In this document: in pieces, positions 1-11,522 of the stretch | Numbering within the stretch: the stretch's first letter is position 1 | Layout of the letters: each line of letters opens with the position of its first letter | Assembly: GCF_041260155.1 (NCBI RefSeq) | Contig: NC_091930.1 | Coordinates: 14,876,156 to 14,940,155, forward strand | Origin: Ptychodera flava | Lineage: Eukaryota > Hemichordata > Enteropneusta > Ptychoderidae | Direction of reading: 5' to 3' | DNA: 64,000 bases | The notes under the pieces: generated by a model | The model's input: only the letters and a program-made list of their open reading frames with translations | Database searches by the model: none | What the model was told of the DNA's origin: nothing | Program-made: the position numbers and the translations under genes

Positions 1-198
1 AAACCGTAAACTCAAACATTTGATACGGACATTTTACAAAATAGTAGTCAATTACAATGAAACTAACAAATTTATCATGTAAATATCTAAAACCTAAAGA
101 TCAGAAAATCCCAAAATAGATCAGGTGTTTACTCTATTAACGTGCTTATGTATGTACTTTACATATGTATGGGCTAAGTATTTTATGCATGCACTTTT

Positions 199-337
199 GT
201 ATGTATGTATGTATGTATGTATGTATGTATGTATGTATGTATGTATGTATGTATGTATGTATGTATGTATGTATGTATGTATGTATGTATGTATGTATGT
301 GTGTATGTATGTATGTGTGTGTGTGTGTGTGTGTGTG

Positions 338-433
<96 letters not shown>

Positions 434-511
434 ATGGATGGATGGATGGATGGATGGATGGATGGATGGATGGATGGATGGATGGATGGATGGATGGATG
501 GATGGATGGAG
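199..511. repeat. Compound microsatellite (ATGT)n(GT)n(GGAT)n
   Basis: Runs of ATGT, then GT with one interruption, then ATGT and GGAT. It starts about 70 bp past the stop codon of sulfotransferase copy A on the minus strand. The open frames across it are repeat translations, not genes. The same 3' position relative to the gene is kept in copies B and C. Confidence 0.97.
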
Positions 512-583
512 GTATGCATGTAACTGTGTAACAGTGTAACAATGTGACAAAAATGAACACAATTGCAAAATGTTTTACATTCT

Positions 584-1765
584 TCATTCAAAGAGCATGG
601 GTTCTAATAATGATACAGACGTGTTGATAAGCTCAGCTTCCCGCTTAATGAGTTTGTACCCAAGTGATTGCATGACGTCATTGCAGGCGCTTTGTACCAG
701 TTTTACATCGTCCATGCTTAAATCTGATCTCCAAGCAAGCGCCGTACTGGTCGAGTTCCTTTTCATGTCATGGGATCCCCTCTTTGCGTTCCCTTTACTC
801 TGAGTATTGTCATCGATCCACTTCAGTACGTTTTTGGTTGCTCTGATTCCAAATGTTTCGTAAAGTTCCAAAGCCTTCTGCGTCACGTTCGTCACGACGT
901 CCTCGTATCGTAGCATGATAATTTGTCTCCTCGTCCGCGATTGGGCGTTTCTGAAAACAGCTAAGTTACGCTCAAGCCACTTGCAGTAGTCGTGCACGTT
1001 GTCAGGGTGAAGTTGGTAGGTAGTATCGTTCAAAGGCTTGGCGATACCGAGCTCGTACAATGTTTTATGCTTCGGTTGATAAATTTGAAGTAATTTCTGG
1101 ACGAGGCGACTGCCCTTGGGTCACGAGCGAGCAGTACCACCTTGAAATCCGTGAAATCGAGAAATTCTTGGTGGAGTATCGGCTTTGCTTTTAATAACCA
1201 TGACGTCATACTTTAAGCATTGCTGTTTGAGGTAAGAAATTGAGACTTGTGTGCACCGTTTGAATTGTTTACATATCTTTTGCAAAGCCTTGCTTTGCAA
1301 GATATAAGAACCCCACCTTCGAAAATGATACACGTGGTAGGTTAAGAAATCACAACGATAGAAGAAGTTATGCAGTAATTCTGTCGCCATATCCCCGCGA
1401 TAAGTTTCCGGTATTACATTCGTTTTCAGCATATCAGGAACCACTCGCAGCGGCTCTAACAGGTAGAAAACATTCGGGTTCTGATTGAAAAGCTCGCCAA
1501 TGAAAGTGGAGCCAGTCCGGGCCTTGGAGACGAAGAGCACCTGCTTTCTGGGTGTCGAGGTCGGACAGGCCGAGCATTGTGACGGCACCCTCCCTGAGCG
1601 TGTAGCCGTGGTATTTCCTGATACAAACAACCGAGATTCATACCTGTTTGCGGCGATAGAGTGCGGGTTATAGCATCTGCTGAAGACTGTGAAGAGGATA
1701 ATGCAAGAAGCCGTGACGAGACAGGTTACCAAAAATAGCACATGCCTTTTGAATATTCACGCCAT
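584..1765 (-). pseudogene. Carbohydrate sulfotransferase copy A (broken)
   Basis: Minus-strand relative of copies B and C. It keeps the N-terminal membrane anchor, the PAPS 5'-phosphosulfate-binding motif [16 protein letters not shown], the 3'-phosphate-binding stretch [13 protein letters not shown] and the conserved C-terminus. It is broken: the third codon at the conserved start (1,765) is TGA, the stretch between the two PAPS motifs (about 1,140-1,195) carries indels relative to B and C, and a base is missing near 1,075. The 5' flank shared by B and C is absent, and CTGCGAC-rich repeat DNA abuts the start. Intact members are single-pass type II Golgi enzymes of the CHST1/3/5/7 type that move sulfate from PAPS to the 6-O position of sugars in glycans. 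The exact acceptor cannot be told. I consider this a pseudogene rather than an assembly artefact because the changes are several and of different kinds. Confidence 0.85.
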
Positions 1766-1774
1766 CTCGATATG

Positions 1775-1890
1775 CGACTGTGACTTCAAAGCTGCGACCT
1801 GCGCCCTGTCTGTTTGTCAAAATGCAACCTGCGACTTCCGGGTGCTCTGGCCTAGCTGCCACCTGCAAGTTTAAAACTGCGACCTGCGAG
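1775..1890. repeat. CTGCGAC-rich minisatellite, copy 1
   Basis: Degenerate repeats of CTGCGACCTGCGA and TTCAAACTGCGACC next to the start region of sulfotransferase copy A. Related stretches lie at 6,683-6,818 and, inverted, at 13,071-13,250. Confidence 0.8.
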
Positions 1891-2640
1891 ATCACGACCT
1901 CATCCATGATTTTAGGTATTTGGTGTTTATTGAGAGTATTAAAAGCAGTCACAAGTAATATCAGTGATAGGTGGTGTCATTTAGGAAAGAGTTGAGCTTC
2001 GATGACACAGCTGTGTTGGCCAACATGTTGTTCGGTTGCTTCCAACGTCCGGTTTCAAAGGGACAATGATCAACTGATCACCGATTTTCATGAATAGAAT
2101 TTGTTTTGATAGGCCTACTTCAACAAGCATGTTGTTTTATATGTTGTTTCCTAAAGTGGTGGCTATTTCACAGATCGAAATGACCAAGTTAAGGTCTAAG
2201 GGAGCCGTCATTATTTACGGCCTGGGGGCGGGGGTCGGAGGAATTGCTTTAGCGAGATCACGACCAGATCCATGATTTTAGGTATTTGGTGTTTATTGAG
2301 AGTATGAAAAGCAGTCACAAGTAATATCAGTGATAGGTTGTGTCATTAAGAAAAGAGATGAGCTTCGATGACACAGCTGTGTTGGCCAATGTGTTGTTCG
2401 GTTGCTTCCAAAGTCCGGTTTCAAAGGGACAATGATCAACTGATCACCGATTTTCATGAATAAAATTTGTTTTGATAGGCCTACTTCAACAAGCATGTTG
2501 TTATATATGTTGTTTCCTAAAATGGTGGCTATTTCACAGATCGAAATGACCAAGTTTAGGCCTAAGGGAGCCGTCATTATTTACGGCCTGGGGGCGGGGG
2601 GGGGGGTCGGAGGAATTGCTTTAGAAACTCCAAAAGTTCG
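1888..2640. repeat. Internal tandem duplication, about 365 bp unit
   Basis: Two head-to-tail copies, each starting GAGATCACGACC and ending in a G-rich tract before GGAGGAATTGCTTTAG. The equivalent place in unit 2 (6,815-7,165) holds a single copy, so this doubling happened after, or was lost since, the larger duplication. No gene is seen. Confidence 0.85.
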
Positions 2641-4788
2641 AGTAACCCCCTGCCAACCATGACGTGTTGAGTAACCCCCCTCATGTTAAGCTGATTTTTG
2701 AATAGCCATGCCATGTGTGATGTAGATGTGCTGTTGTTTAAATGAACCTGTCAGTATCATTGAAATGATGGCAAACTTCTCATATTTGTATTCTTGTGGC
2801 AATATTAGCCACTTTTTGATCAAACTATCTTCTTCTTTGAAAGTGTTTATCCCATTACTTACAAATTTGGTGCCCAGGTCATTATGAGGTGAAGCACTTC
2901 ATATATGCTTCAGTATAAGATTGATTTGCAGTCGAATATCTTAGTAACCATTCTGTAGGAATACAATGTTGCTGTATGTGTTTGCTAGCACTGAGTATTT
3001 CTTTAAAATGGGAGTGCAGTGTCAGTGACAGTGTTTGTTGTACTTTTCATGACATATCATTGCATGGTTTTTTCGAAGTCTATATCATTACCATTTGTTT
3101 ATCTTTCCTGATCACAGCTCCTGGCTAAAGAAGGCATCAATGACAAAACATCCAGACAAAAAAAAACAATGTAGATATTTTGTCAAGGAAAGGATACAAT
3201 AATTCAAATTAAGAGATAGACACCTGGAAAGCGTTAACGATTGTGGTCTTAGTAAGTCACATGTACAGGAACTACGTGTAGATTAGAAGTGAACATCAAA
3301 TCTACAGAGATTTTTTTTCCTTTGATGAACCCAAGACCTGAAAGTACGTATACCTGGAAACTGGACATGTTTAACAATCACGTGTTGAGCAATGAAATAA
3401 ACTTCATCAGATGAATGATCTGGCTAGTGGAATCAACTTAAACATGTACTCAGAGACTGTAGTGACGGTGATGTAACTTAAAGTAATGGAGGAATTCTTC
3501 TTGTATCACTGACAAAAGTTTGTTTATTTTCTTTCTGTACATTTCTTAAACATTTTAGATTAAGTTGTATAAGTTGTATACAATTCAGCTTGTCATTTTC
3601 TTGTGGTGCATGTAGCCAATGCAGCTGTTCTTCTCACAGTCTACTCTCTTATTCAGTAGTTTCGTGAAGCAGCAACAGTACATTGCAACACTTCAATTCA
3701 TAAAGGCATGTCCAGGGCTAGCAGAAAGCAAGCCTGAGGCTAGTCTTAGGCTTGTTTTAGGCCAGCCTAAAGCAAGCCCAAAGCATGCCCAGCTTGACAG
3801 TAAAGTCTGCATGTCTCATGCTCACCTTGTCTGGGGCCATTGAGTCTAGGGTGATAACTATCATTGCCACTGAATTACATTTATATGTGATTTCCTGCAC
3901 ATTGTAAGAGATAATGTAGTGTTGAAAGGTATTCTGTGGGTCCCAGGCTTGCTTTGGGCTTGTTTTGGGCTTATCTAAGTCATGCCCAAAGCAGGACTTA
4001 TTGTACACAAGTTTGCTGTGTATTGTATCAGGTGTTTGTGTGAAGGTCTCATGTATTCAGTAAAATTCACTCGTTTGGAAAGGTATAGGTCATTTCTTAA
4101 CAAGTACATGGCCTTGTGTCCTGGAATTATTCCTGTCATTTGCTATTGGAAATTATGACACATACAATTTCATATTTCTATGCTTTGACCATGACAACAT
4201 CAACATCAAGCATTCTTTGAGATGGCGTTCTATTGAACGCCGCCTCAAGCATTCTTTGAGATGCCGTCTCAAGCATTCTTTGAGACGGCGTTCAATTGAA
4301 CGCCGTCTCAAATATCAATTGCCTGTTTTATTCTTCCAAAATGTAATTATTTTTTTATGACAGAGATAACGATACCACACTGATAATAATATGCTGTGCA
4401 AAGTCAAAAAAGATCTGCTTTTGAGAAAGCCGATGCAAAGTTATTTTTGCGTGTAAAATATTTCAGTTCAATTTTCTTGTTGTAAATCTGTATTATTTTA
4501 TTCATTAATTGTTGAATATAAATGATAGTAAATAAAATGTGTTTTTGTACTGTCATTTCTTGTGTTTCACTTTTGCAAGTATGTCTTACATATGAATTTA
4601 TTTGATGAAATTGTAAATTATTTGGACATATGCGAATTTTGAACTTGCAAATTTTAAAATATATTACATGGACTGAATGGAAATTTTGAATTGTGCTTTT
4701 TATGTCAATCATTATGAAGAATCGTTAAACAGCAGAATTTTGAAAACTAAAGAATTATGCAGAAATTTTTAGCAGCCTGAAATTATAA
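2641..4788. other. Non-coding interval
   Basis: No supported gene. The part up to 3,670 matches 7,165-8,200; the rest is unique here. It holds a short direct repeat of AAGCATTCTTTGAGA and a perfect palindrome (entered separately). Small open frames, such as the one at 3,619-3,843, show no recognisable protein and are not conserved in unit 2. Confidence 0.7.
4207..4312. repeat. Direct repeats ending in a 34-bp perfect palindrome
   Basis: AAGCATTCTTTGAGA occurs three times, and the last copy runs into a perfect 34-bp palindrome at 4,279-4,312 centred on CAATTG, with arms TTTGAGACGGCGTTCAA. A weaker GGCGTTC/GAACGCC pair lies upstream at about 4,234-4,252. It could form a cruciform or be the core of a small foldback element. 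Confidence 0.85.
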
Positions 4789-4991
4789 ACCGTAAACTCA
4801 AACTTTTGATAAGGACATTTTGTAAAATAGTAGACAATTACAATGGAACTAACAAATTTATCATGTAAATACCTAAAAACCTCAAGATCAGAAAATCCCC
4901 AAAAAAGTCAGAAGATGTTTACTCTATTAACGTGCTTATGTACGTACTTTACATATGTACGGGGCTAAGTATCTGATGCATGCACTTTTTG

Positions 4992-5191
4992 TGTATGTAT
5001 GTATGTATGTATGTATGTATGTATGTATGTATGTATGTATGTATGTATGTATGTATGTATGTATGTATGTATGTATGTATGTATGTATGTATGTATGTAT
5101 GTATGTATGTATGTATGTATGTATGTATGTATGTATGTATGTATGTATGTATGTATGATGTATGTAGTATGTATGTATGTATGTATGTATA
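4992..5191. repeat. (ATGT)n microsatellite
   Basis: Long ATGT run with two small interruptions near 5,157, ending about 75 bp past the stop of sulfotransferase copy B on the minus strand. Confidence 0.97.
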
Positions 5192-5267
5192 CAGGTGTGC
5201 ATGTAACTATGTAACAGTGCAACAATGTGAAAAAAAATGAACACAATCGCAAAATGCTTTACATTCT

Positions 5268-6463
5268 TCATTCGAAGAGCACGGGTTCTAATAATGATGC
5301 AGACGTGTTGATAAGCTCAGATTCCCGCTTGATGAGTTTGTACCCAAGTGCATGCATGACGTCATTGCACGCGCTTTGTACCATTTTTACATCGTCTATG
5401 CTTAAATCTGACCTCCAGGCCAGCGCCGTACTGGTCGAGTTTCTTTTCATGTCATGGGATCCCCTCTTTGCGTTCCCTTTACTCTGAGTATTGTCATCGA
5501 TCCACTTCAGTACGTTTTCGGTTGCTTTAATTCCAAATGTTTCGTAAAGTTCCAAAGCCTTCTGCGTCACGTTCGTCACAACGTCCTCGTATCGTAGCAT
5601 GATAATTCGTCTCCTCGCCCGCGATTGGGCGTTTCTGAAAACAGCTAGGTTGCGCTCAAGCCACTTGCAGTAGTCGTGCACGTTGTCAGGGTGAAGTTGG
5701 GTGGTAGTATCGTTCAAAGGCTTGGCGATACGGAGCTCGTACAATGTTTTATGCTTCGGGTTGATAAATTTGAAGTATTTTCTGGACGAGGCGACTGCCC
5801 TTGGGTCACGAGCGAGCAGTACCACCTTGAAATCGAAACACTCTTGGTGGAGCATCGGCATCAGATAGTTCAGATCTTCAACGCGTATGCTTTTAATGAC
5901 CATGACGTCATACTTTGAGCATTGCTCTTTGAGGTAAGAAATTGAGACTTGTGTGCACCGTTTGAATTGTTTACATATCTTCTGCAAAGCCTTGCTTCGC
6001 GAGATATAAGCAGGCCACCTCCGAAATGATACACGTGGTAGGTTAAGAAATCACAACGATAGAAGTTGTGTAGTAATTCTGCCGACATATTGGCCCGAAA
6101 AGTTTCCGATATTACTTTCCTTTTCACCATATCAGGAACCACTCGCAGCGGCTCGAACAGGTAGAAAACATTCGGGTTCTGATTGAAAAGCTCGCCAATG
6201 AAAGTGGAGCCAGTCCGGGCCTTGGAGACGAAGAGCACCTGCTTTCTGGGAGTCGAGGTCGGACAAGCCGAGCATGGTGACGGCACCCTCTCTGAGCGTG
6301 TAGCCGTGGTATTTCCTGATACAAACACGCGAATCGCATAGCTGTTCGCGGCGATACGTTGCGGGTTATAGGATTTGCTGAAGACTGTGAAGAGGATAAT
6401 GCAAGAAGCCGTGACGAGACAGGCTACCAAAAACAGCACATGCATTTTGAATATTGACGCCAT
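5268..6463 (-). CDS. Carbohydrate sulfotransferase copy B (one frame break)
   Basis: The start is the ATG at 6,463, followed by [11 protein letters not shown] and a hydrophobic signal-anchor, typical of a type II Golgi enzyme. A short stem precedes the PAPS site: 5' motif [16 protein letters not shown] and 3' motif [13 protein letters not shown]. The protein ends ...LLEPVLFE, and the expected length of about 398 residues fits the CHST family. Several N-x-S/T sites are present (NVTQ, NSTS, NTSA). The known family reaction is PAPS-dependent 6-O-sulfation of Gal, GalNAc or GlcNAc in glycans; the acceptor here is unknown. The frame breaks near 6,026, where copies A and C have TTTT (coding strand) and B has TTT. 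The two halves overlap and together match copy C end to end. This may be a true lesion or a homopolymer error, so I list it as a probable gene. It lies in the 4.79 kb tandem duplication. Confidence 0.75.
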
Positions 6464-6665
6464 CTCGCAAACGTAAAGGAGTTGCCACTCTCTCTTTCTC
6501 TTACCCTCTACCGCGTATTCCTACACTCTTATGAACCGACATCAAAGGTCCCCATGGAGTCTTTGTGCATTACCGCAAATAAAGTGTGCTTCTGATGTGT
6601 GTGCAAATCGATATAGAATTGAGATGGTGCTGTTAAAATTATTTGGTGTCAACAGCTGCCATATA
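6464..6665 (-). promoter_or_regulatory. Conserved 5' flank of sulfotransferase copies B and C
   Basis: About 200 bp upstream of the copy B start matches the region upstream of copy C (22,814-23,020), including a CT-rich tract and ATATAGAATTGAGAT. Retention in two copies suggests 5' UTR or promoter, but equal age of the duplicated DNA could also explain it. Past 6,665 the sequence changes abruptly to repeat DNA beginning GGAAATCCGGTCACGACATG. Confidence 0.45.
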
Positions 6666-6682
6666 TGGAAATCCGGTCACGA

Positions 6683-6818
6683 CATGCGACATGCGAAAGC
6701 GACCTGCGACTTCAAACTGCGACCTGCGTCCTGCGTGTTTGTCAAAATGCAACCTGCGACTTCTGGGTGCTCTGGCCCAGCTGGCACCTGCGAGTTTCAA
6801 ACTGCGACCTGCGAGATC
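6683..6818. repeat. CTGCGAC-rich minisatellite, copy 2
   Basis: Same family as 1,775-1,890, with repeated TGCGACCTGCG and TTCAAACTGCGAC words. It begins a repeat block with GGAAATCCGGTCACGAC at its outer edge. Confidence 0.8.
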
Positions 6819-8238
6819 ACGACCAGATCCATGATTTTAGGTATTTGGTGTTTATTGAGAGTATGAAAAGCAGTCACAAGTAATATCAGTGATAGGTGGT
6901 GTCATTTAGGAAAGAAATGAGCTGGGATGATACAGCTGTGTTGGCCAACGTGTTGTTCGGTTGCTTCCAAAGTCCGGTTTCAAAGGGACAATGCTCAACG
7001 GATCACCGATTTTCATGAATAAAATTTGTTTTGATAGGCCTACTTCAACAAGCATGTTGTTATATATGTTGGTTCCTAAAGTGGTGGCTATTTCACAGAT
7101 CGAAATGACCTAGTTTAGGCCTAAGGGAGCCGTCATTATTTACGGCCGGGGGGGGTCGGAGGAATTGCTTTAGAAACTCCAGAATTTCGAGTAACCCCCC
7201 CTGCCAACTATGACGTGTTGAGTAACCCCCCTCATGTTAAGCTGATTTTTGAATAGCCATGCCATGTGTGATGTAGATTTGCTGTTGTTTAAATGAACCT
7301 GTCAGTATTCATTGCAATGATGGCAAAATTCTCACATTTGTATTCTTGTGGCAATATTTGCCACTTTTTGATCAAACTATCTTCTTCTTTGAAAGTGTTT
7401 ATCCCATTACTTACAATTTGGTGCCCAGGTCATTATGAGGTGGACCACTTCATATATGCTCCAGTATAAGATTGATTTGCAGTCGAATATCTTAGTAACC
7501 ATTCTGTAAGAATACAATGTTACTGTATGTGATTGCCAGCACTGAGTATTTCTATAAAATGGGAGTGCAGTGTCATTGACAGTTTTTTGTTGTCCTTTTC
7601 ATGACATATCATTACATGTTTGTTTTTTTTACAAGTCTAAGTCATGACCATTTGTTTATCTTTTCTGATCACAGCTCCTTGCCAAAAGAAGGCACCAATG
7701 ACAAAACATACAGACAGAAAAAATGTAGATATTTTGTCAAGGAAAGGATACAATAATTCAAATTAAGAGATAGACACCTGGAAAGCGTTAACCATTGTGG
7801 TGTCAGTAAGTCACATGTACAGAAGTGAACATCAAATCTTCAGCGATATTTTTTCCTTTGATGCGCCAAGACCTGAAAGTTCGTAGACCTGGAAACTGGA
7901 CATGTTTAACAACCACGTGTTGAGCAATGAAACTTCATCAGATGAATGATCTGGCTGGTGGAATCAACTTAAACATGTACTCAGAGACTGTAGTGACGGT
8001 GATATAACTTAAAGTATGGAGGAATTCTTCTTGTATTAGTAACAAAAGTTTGTTTATTTTCTTTCTGTACATTTCTTAAACGTTTTAGATTAAGTTGTAT
8101 AAGTTGTATACAATTCAGCATGTCATTTTCTTGTGGCACATGTAGCCAATGCAGCTGTTATTCTCAAAGTCTGCTTTCTTATTCAGTAGTTTAGAGAAGC
8201 AGAACTCGCTGGAGCTTTTGAAAATACAGATTACCAGA

Positions 8239-9747
8239 TATGAACTGAATATGCTCACGTGTTTTACAACAGGTTCATTAATAGTAGTACGCTTCACAGA
8301 ACAATAAGATATATGTTATCACTAAATGAAGCAGGTTTTTTTCAACATCGCACAGTACTCTCAGATTTTAATCACTAATTACAAAACTTTATTTAATATG
8401 CAAATGAGCTGTTAATTAACTTGACACTGCTCAATGCTTCATGGGACAATTAGATATCCATCAGATCAACATCTGTAGCAAGTTTCATCAAATTTAACGC
8501 TGTAATTTTGGAGTAATATCACTAATTACAAAGTTCATTAAATATGCAAATAAACCCTTAATTAACTTCACATAAGTAAATGCTCTACACCACAATTAGA
8601 TATCTGTCGGATCAGTATCTGCAACAGATTTCATCACATTTGGTGCAGTTATTTTGGAGTTATGTCACTAATTACAAAACTTCGTAAATATGCAAATGAC
8701 CTATTTGTTAACTTGACACTGCCAAATGCTTCTCAGTACAATTAGATATTTATCAAAACAGTATCTGTACCAAATTTCAAAGACTGGGAGCCGTAATTTC
8801 AGAATTATATATCTAATTTCAAAGTTCATTAAATATGCAAATGAACCCTTAATTAATTTCACACTACTTAATGCTTTACACTACAGTTAGATATCAGTCG
8901 GATCAGTATCTGCAACAGATTTCATCAAATTTGGTGAAGTTATATCGGAGTTATATGACTAATTACAAAACTTCATAAAATATGCAAATGACCTATTTAT
9001 TAACTTGACACTGCCCAATGCTTCTAAGTATAATTAGATATATATCAGATCAATATTTGTTGCAAGTATCATCAAGTTTGGTGCAGTACTTTCGGAGTTA
9101 TCTCACTAATTACAAAGTTCATTAAATATGCAAATAAACCCTTAATTAAGTTCACACAAGTAAATGCTCTACACCACAATTAGATATCAGTCGGATCAGT
9201 ATCTGCAACAGATTTCATCACATTTGGTGAAGTTATATCAGAGTTATATGACTAATTACAAAACTTCATAAAATATGCAAATGACCTATTTATTAACTTG
9301 ACACTGCCCAATGCTTCTAAGTATAATTAGATATATATCAGATCAATATTTGTTGCAAGTATCATCAAGTTTGGTGCAGTAATTTCGGAGTTATCTCACT
9401 AATAACAAAAGTTCATTAAATATGCAAATGAGAAGGTAATTGACATGACACTCACAGCATCATCATAATGTTCTGAGATTGTCATCTGTGAAAAGTTTCA
9501 TGAAATTTTGTGCAGTATTTCTTGATATATGTCCACACTGTCATTACCGTCTCCATAGGGAAACCATTATACGGAAAAAAAACGATATTGCATAACTTCA
9601 TTAATATGCAAGCCACACTAACCAAAATCTAATCAGTTCTTGCAAGTAGCATATGGTACCTGTCTACCAAATCTGACTTGAATCCGTTCAGGCGTTTTTG
9701 AGTTATCGTGTAAACAGACAGACAGACACACACACACACACACACTA

Positions 9748-9778
<31 letters not shown>

Positions 9779-9833
9779 CAGACAGACAGACATCGCTATG
9801 ACAATAGCCCACGTGTTTACACACGTGAGCTAA
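8239..9833 (+). mobile_element. HINE/pearl-like non-autonomous Helentron, copy 1
   Basis: It starts ATGAACTGAATATGCTCACG and ends CACACGTGAGCTAA. The core holds about eight degenerate tandem units of roughly 146 bp, each with AATATGCAAATGA and TTAACTTGACACTGC words. After them come a GACA/CA microsatellite and a short terminal hairpin (CACGTGTTTACACACGTG). A tandem core, then a microsatellite, then a 3' hairpin is the known layout of HINE/pearl/CvA elements, which are mobilised by Helentron proteins. No coding region is present. A second copy at 16,549 shares both ends. Confidence 0.75.
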
Positions 9834-10240
9834 AAATGGTGTTATTTGGCGGCATTTGGGGAGTATTTTTTCAGATTTTTTCGTGTAAAAAACTCACAGG
9901 AACAGAAATCTGAGACAGTATTCCAAAACTTATATTCCAGTTCACTGATCACCATGAAGATTACATTTTTTGAAAATGAAAACTAGCGACAGACATACAT
10001 TTATTCCCATTAATATTATTCATTATTATTTTCCTGCAATACAAAATGGTTTTGTTGTCAAGGAATTCCACTGGTTTTAAACTTTATAGAATAGGAATTA
10101 GCTGGTTTTACACATTTTCCCCTATCGGTAACCTATACAATGTAGAATATAGAAAGCAGACGTTTCTCATGAATGATCGGGCAAGTATATCAATCTTTAA
10201 TCAGGAAATACTGACAAATGTACTCAGTACTAGCCTCTAA
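9834..10240. other. No feature seen
   Basis: AT-rich unique sequence between the HINE-like copy and the foldback element. No gene, RNA or repeat is recognised. Confidence 0.6.
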
Positions 10241-10299
10241 CTTAAAAACTATCTACTGTTGATTGAACAATCAGAGTGCTCAATTCAGGGTGTTTTATT

Positions 10300-10853
10300 T
10301 ACATTAGGGGACGTTTCCATCTAAAAAACAATGCATATTCAATGCACATTCACCCCTTGAAATAGGGGTTTCAAGGGGTATGGAGCTCCTAATTAAAGTT
10401 ATTTGCCGTCTGGTAAGCTGTTTGCAATATGTGATTAGAGATAGCGATTAAGTGGGTGTACAGGGAAGACATCTTTGCCTTATACACTTCACTCAAACAG
10501 ATAATCGTTCGCCTTGAACTTCTTTGAACATTGTAACCTAATTTTCACAGAAAAGGACATATAAATATACTAAAAACCATATGTTAGTTCAAATTAATAA
10601 AAGTAGGAACAAATCCGATGTCCTGAAATGATAATACTGTTGTCAAGGTTTACACGAGACTGAGTTGTGCAGCTTCACTGTACAATACCTTGGCATAAAG
10701 TAGTACCGGCCAAGCTATTGGCATCTGAAGTTGTTGACTAAGCGTTATGTAATGTCTGATTATATCTGATATAACTACTTTAGATTGCATATTATCAGTG
10801 CAGAAAGAGCCCAAAAAAGTGCACTGTTTTTTAGATGCAAGCATCCCGTCATG
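10300..10853. mobile_element. Nested TIR insertion in the left foldback arm
   Basis: Against the uninterrupted right arm, about 550 bp of extra DNA sits between TTTTATTTAC and TCATAAAGCC. Its ends are inverted repeats of about 29 bp with the shared word CATCTAAAAAACA. No coding sequence is seen; it is a MITE-like DNA transposon of unknown family. Confidence 0.75.
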
Positions 10854-11424
10854 ACTCATAAAGCCTTGGTCACCAAATTCCAGAAACGAATGACAGCGCC
10901 GTAGTAAAGTACTGTCCAATCACAAGTGAACATGTCATATTCTGTAGACATCTGGTACATTTTAATATTCAAATTTGGTAACACAGCGGAAACCAGCTGC
11001 AACACAAAATCTGCTGTGCCCTAGGGCATTTATAGGATGTTTCATTACATTGGAAGGCTATTTCACAAATAAAAGTTTTAATTCATATCCTAAACATGTT
11101 ACATTGACAAATGGGACGGTTGACGTAAACACATTGAAAACGAAAATATATCAGTTAGGGGCGATAGTTTTTAAGTCGGATAAAACCCTCGTACTCGGAC
11201 TCTTCTGGTAAATAAAGTCCAACAGTACGATAACATGTCTCGGCCTGCGGCCTCGACATTTTATCGTTGGGTTGGACTTTATATACCAGAAGAGCCCTCG
11301 TACTTGGGCTTTATCCTATACATAAGGCTTGCCATGTCGAAAAGCTGATCATTCTCGTCTGAAGATCACAATAAGGTGAAACACTTAGTGTAATGAGATT
11401 TTAGTTTCTACTTGAAACCACCTG

Positions 11425-11428
<4 letters not shown>

Positions 11429-11519
<91 letters not shown>
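11429..11519. repeat. (TA)n microsatellite
   Basis: About 90 bp of pure TA in the spacer of the foldback element, followed by a short GT run. Confidence 0.97.

Positions 11520-11522
<3 letters not shown>

Larger units (their letters stand above)
1..3670. repeat. Tandem segmental duplication, unit 1
   Basis: This block is repeated in the same order and orientation from 4,789 on, an offset of about 4.79 kb. Both units open with AAACCGTAAACTCAAAC, then carry an ATGT microsatellite, a minus-strand sulfotransferase copy, a CTGCGAC-rich minisatellite and about 1.5 kb of matching non-coding DNA. Similarity is lost near 3,670 (8,200 in unit 2). Small differences throughout indicate an old but recognisable duplication. 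Confidence 0.9.
4789..8200. repeat. Tandem segmental duplication, unit 2
   Basis: Second copy of the 4.79 kb unit described at 1-3,670, carrying sulfotransferase copy B. Collinear similarity ends near 8,200, shortly before a HINE-like repeat starts at 8,239, so this unit has probably been cut or overwritten by that insertion. Confidence 0.9.

Noticed and set aside
121-591. Long open frames over the microsatellites here and at 4,936-5,271, 21,345-21,608 and 58,397-59,287
   Set aside because: They translate simple repeats (Y-V-C-M, I-H-T-Y, H-A-C-M) in every frame and have no protein signature.
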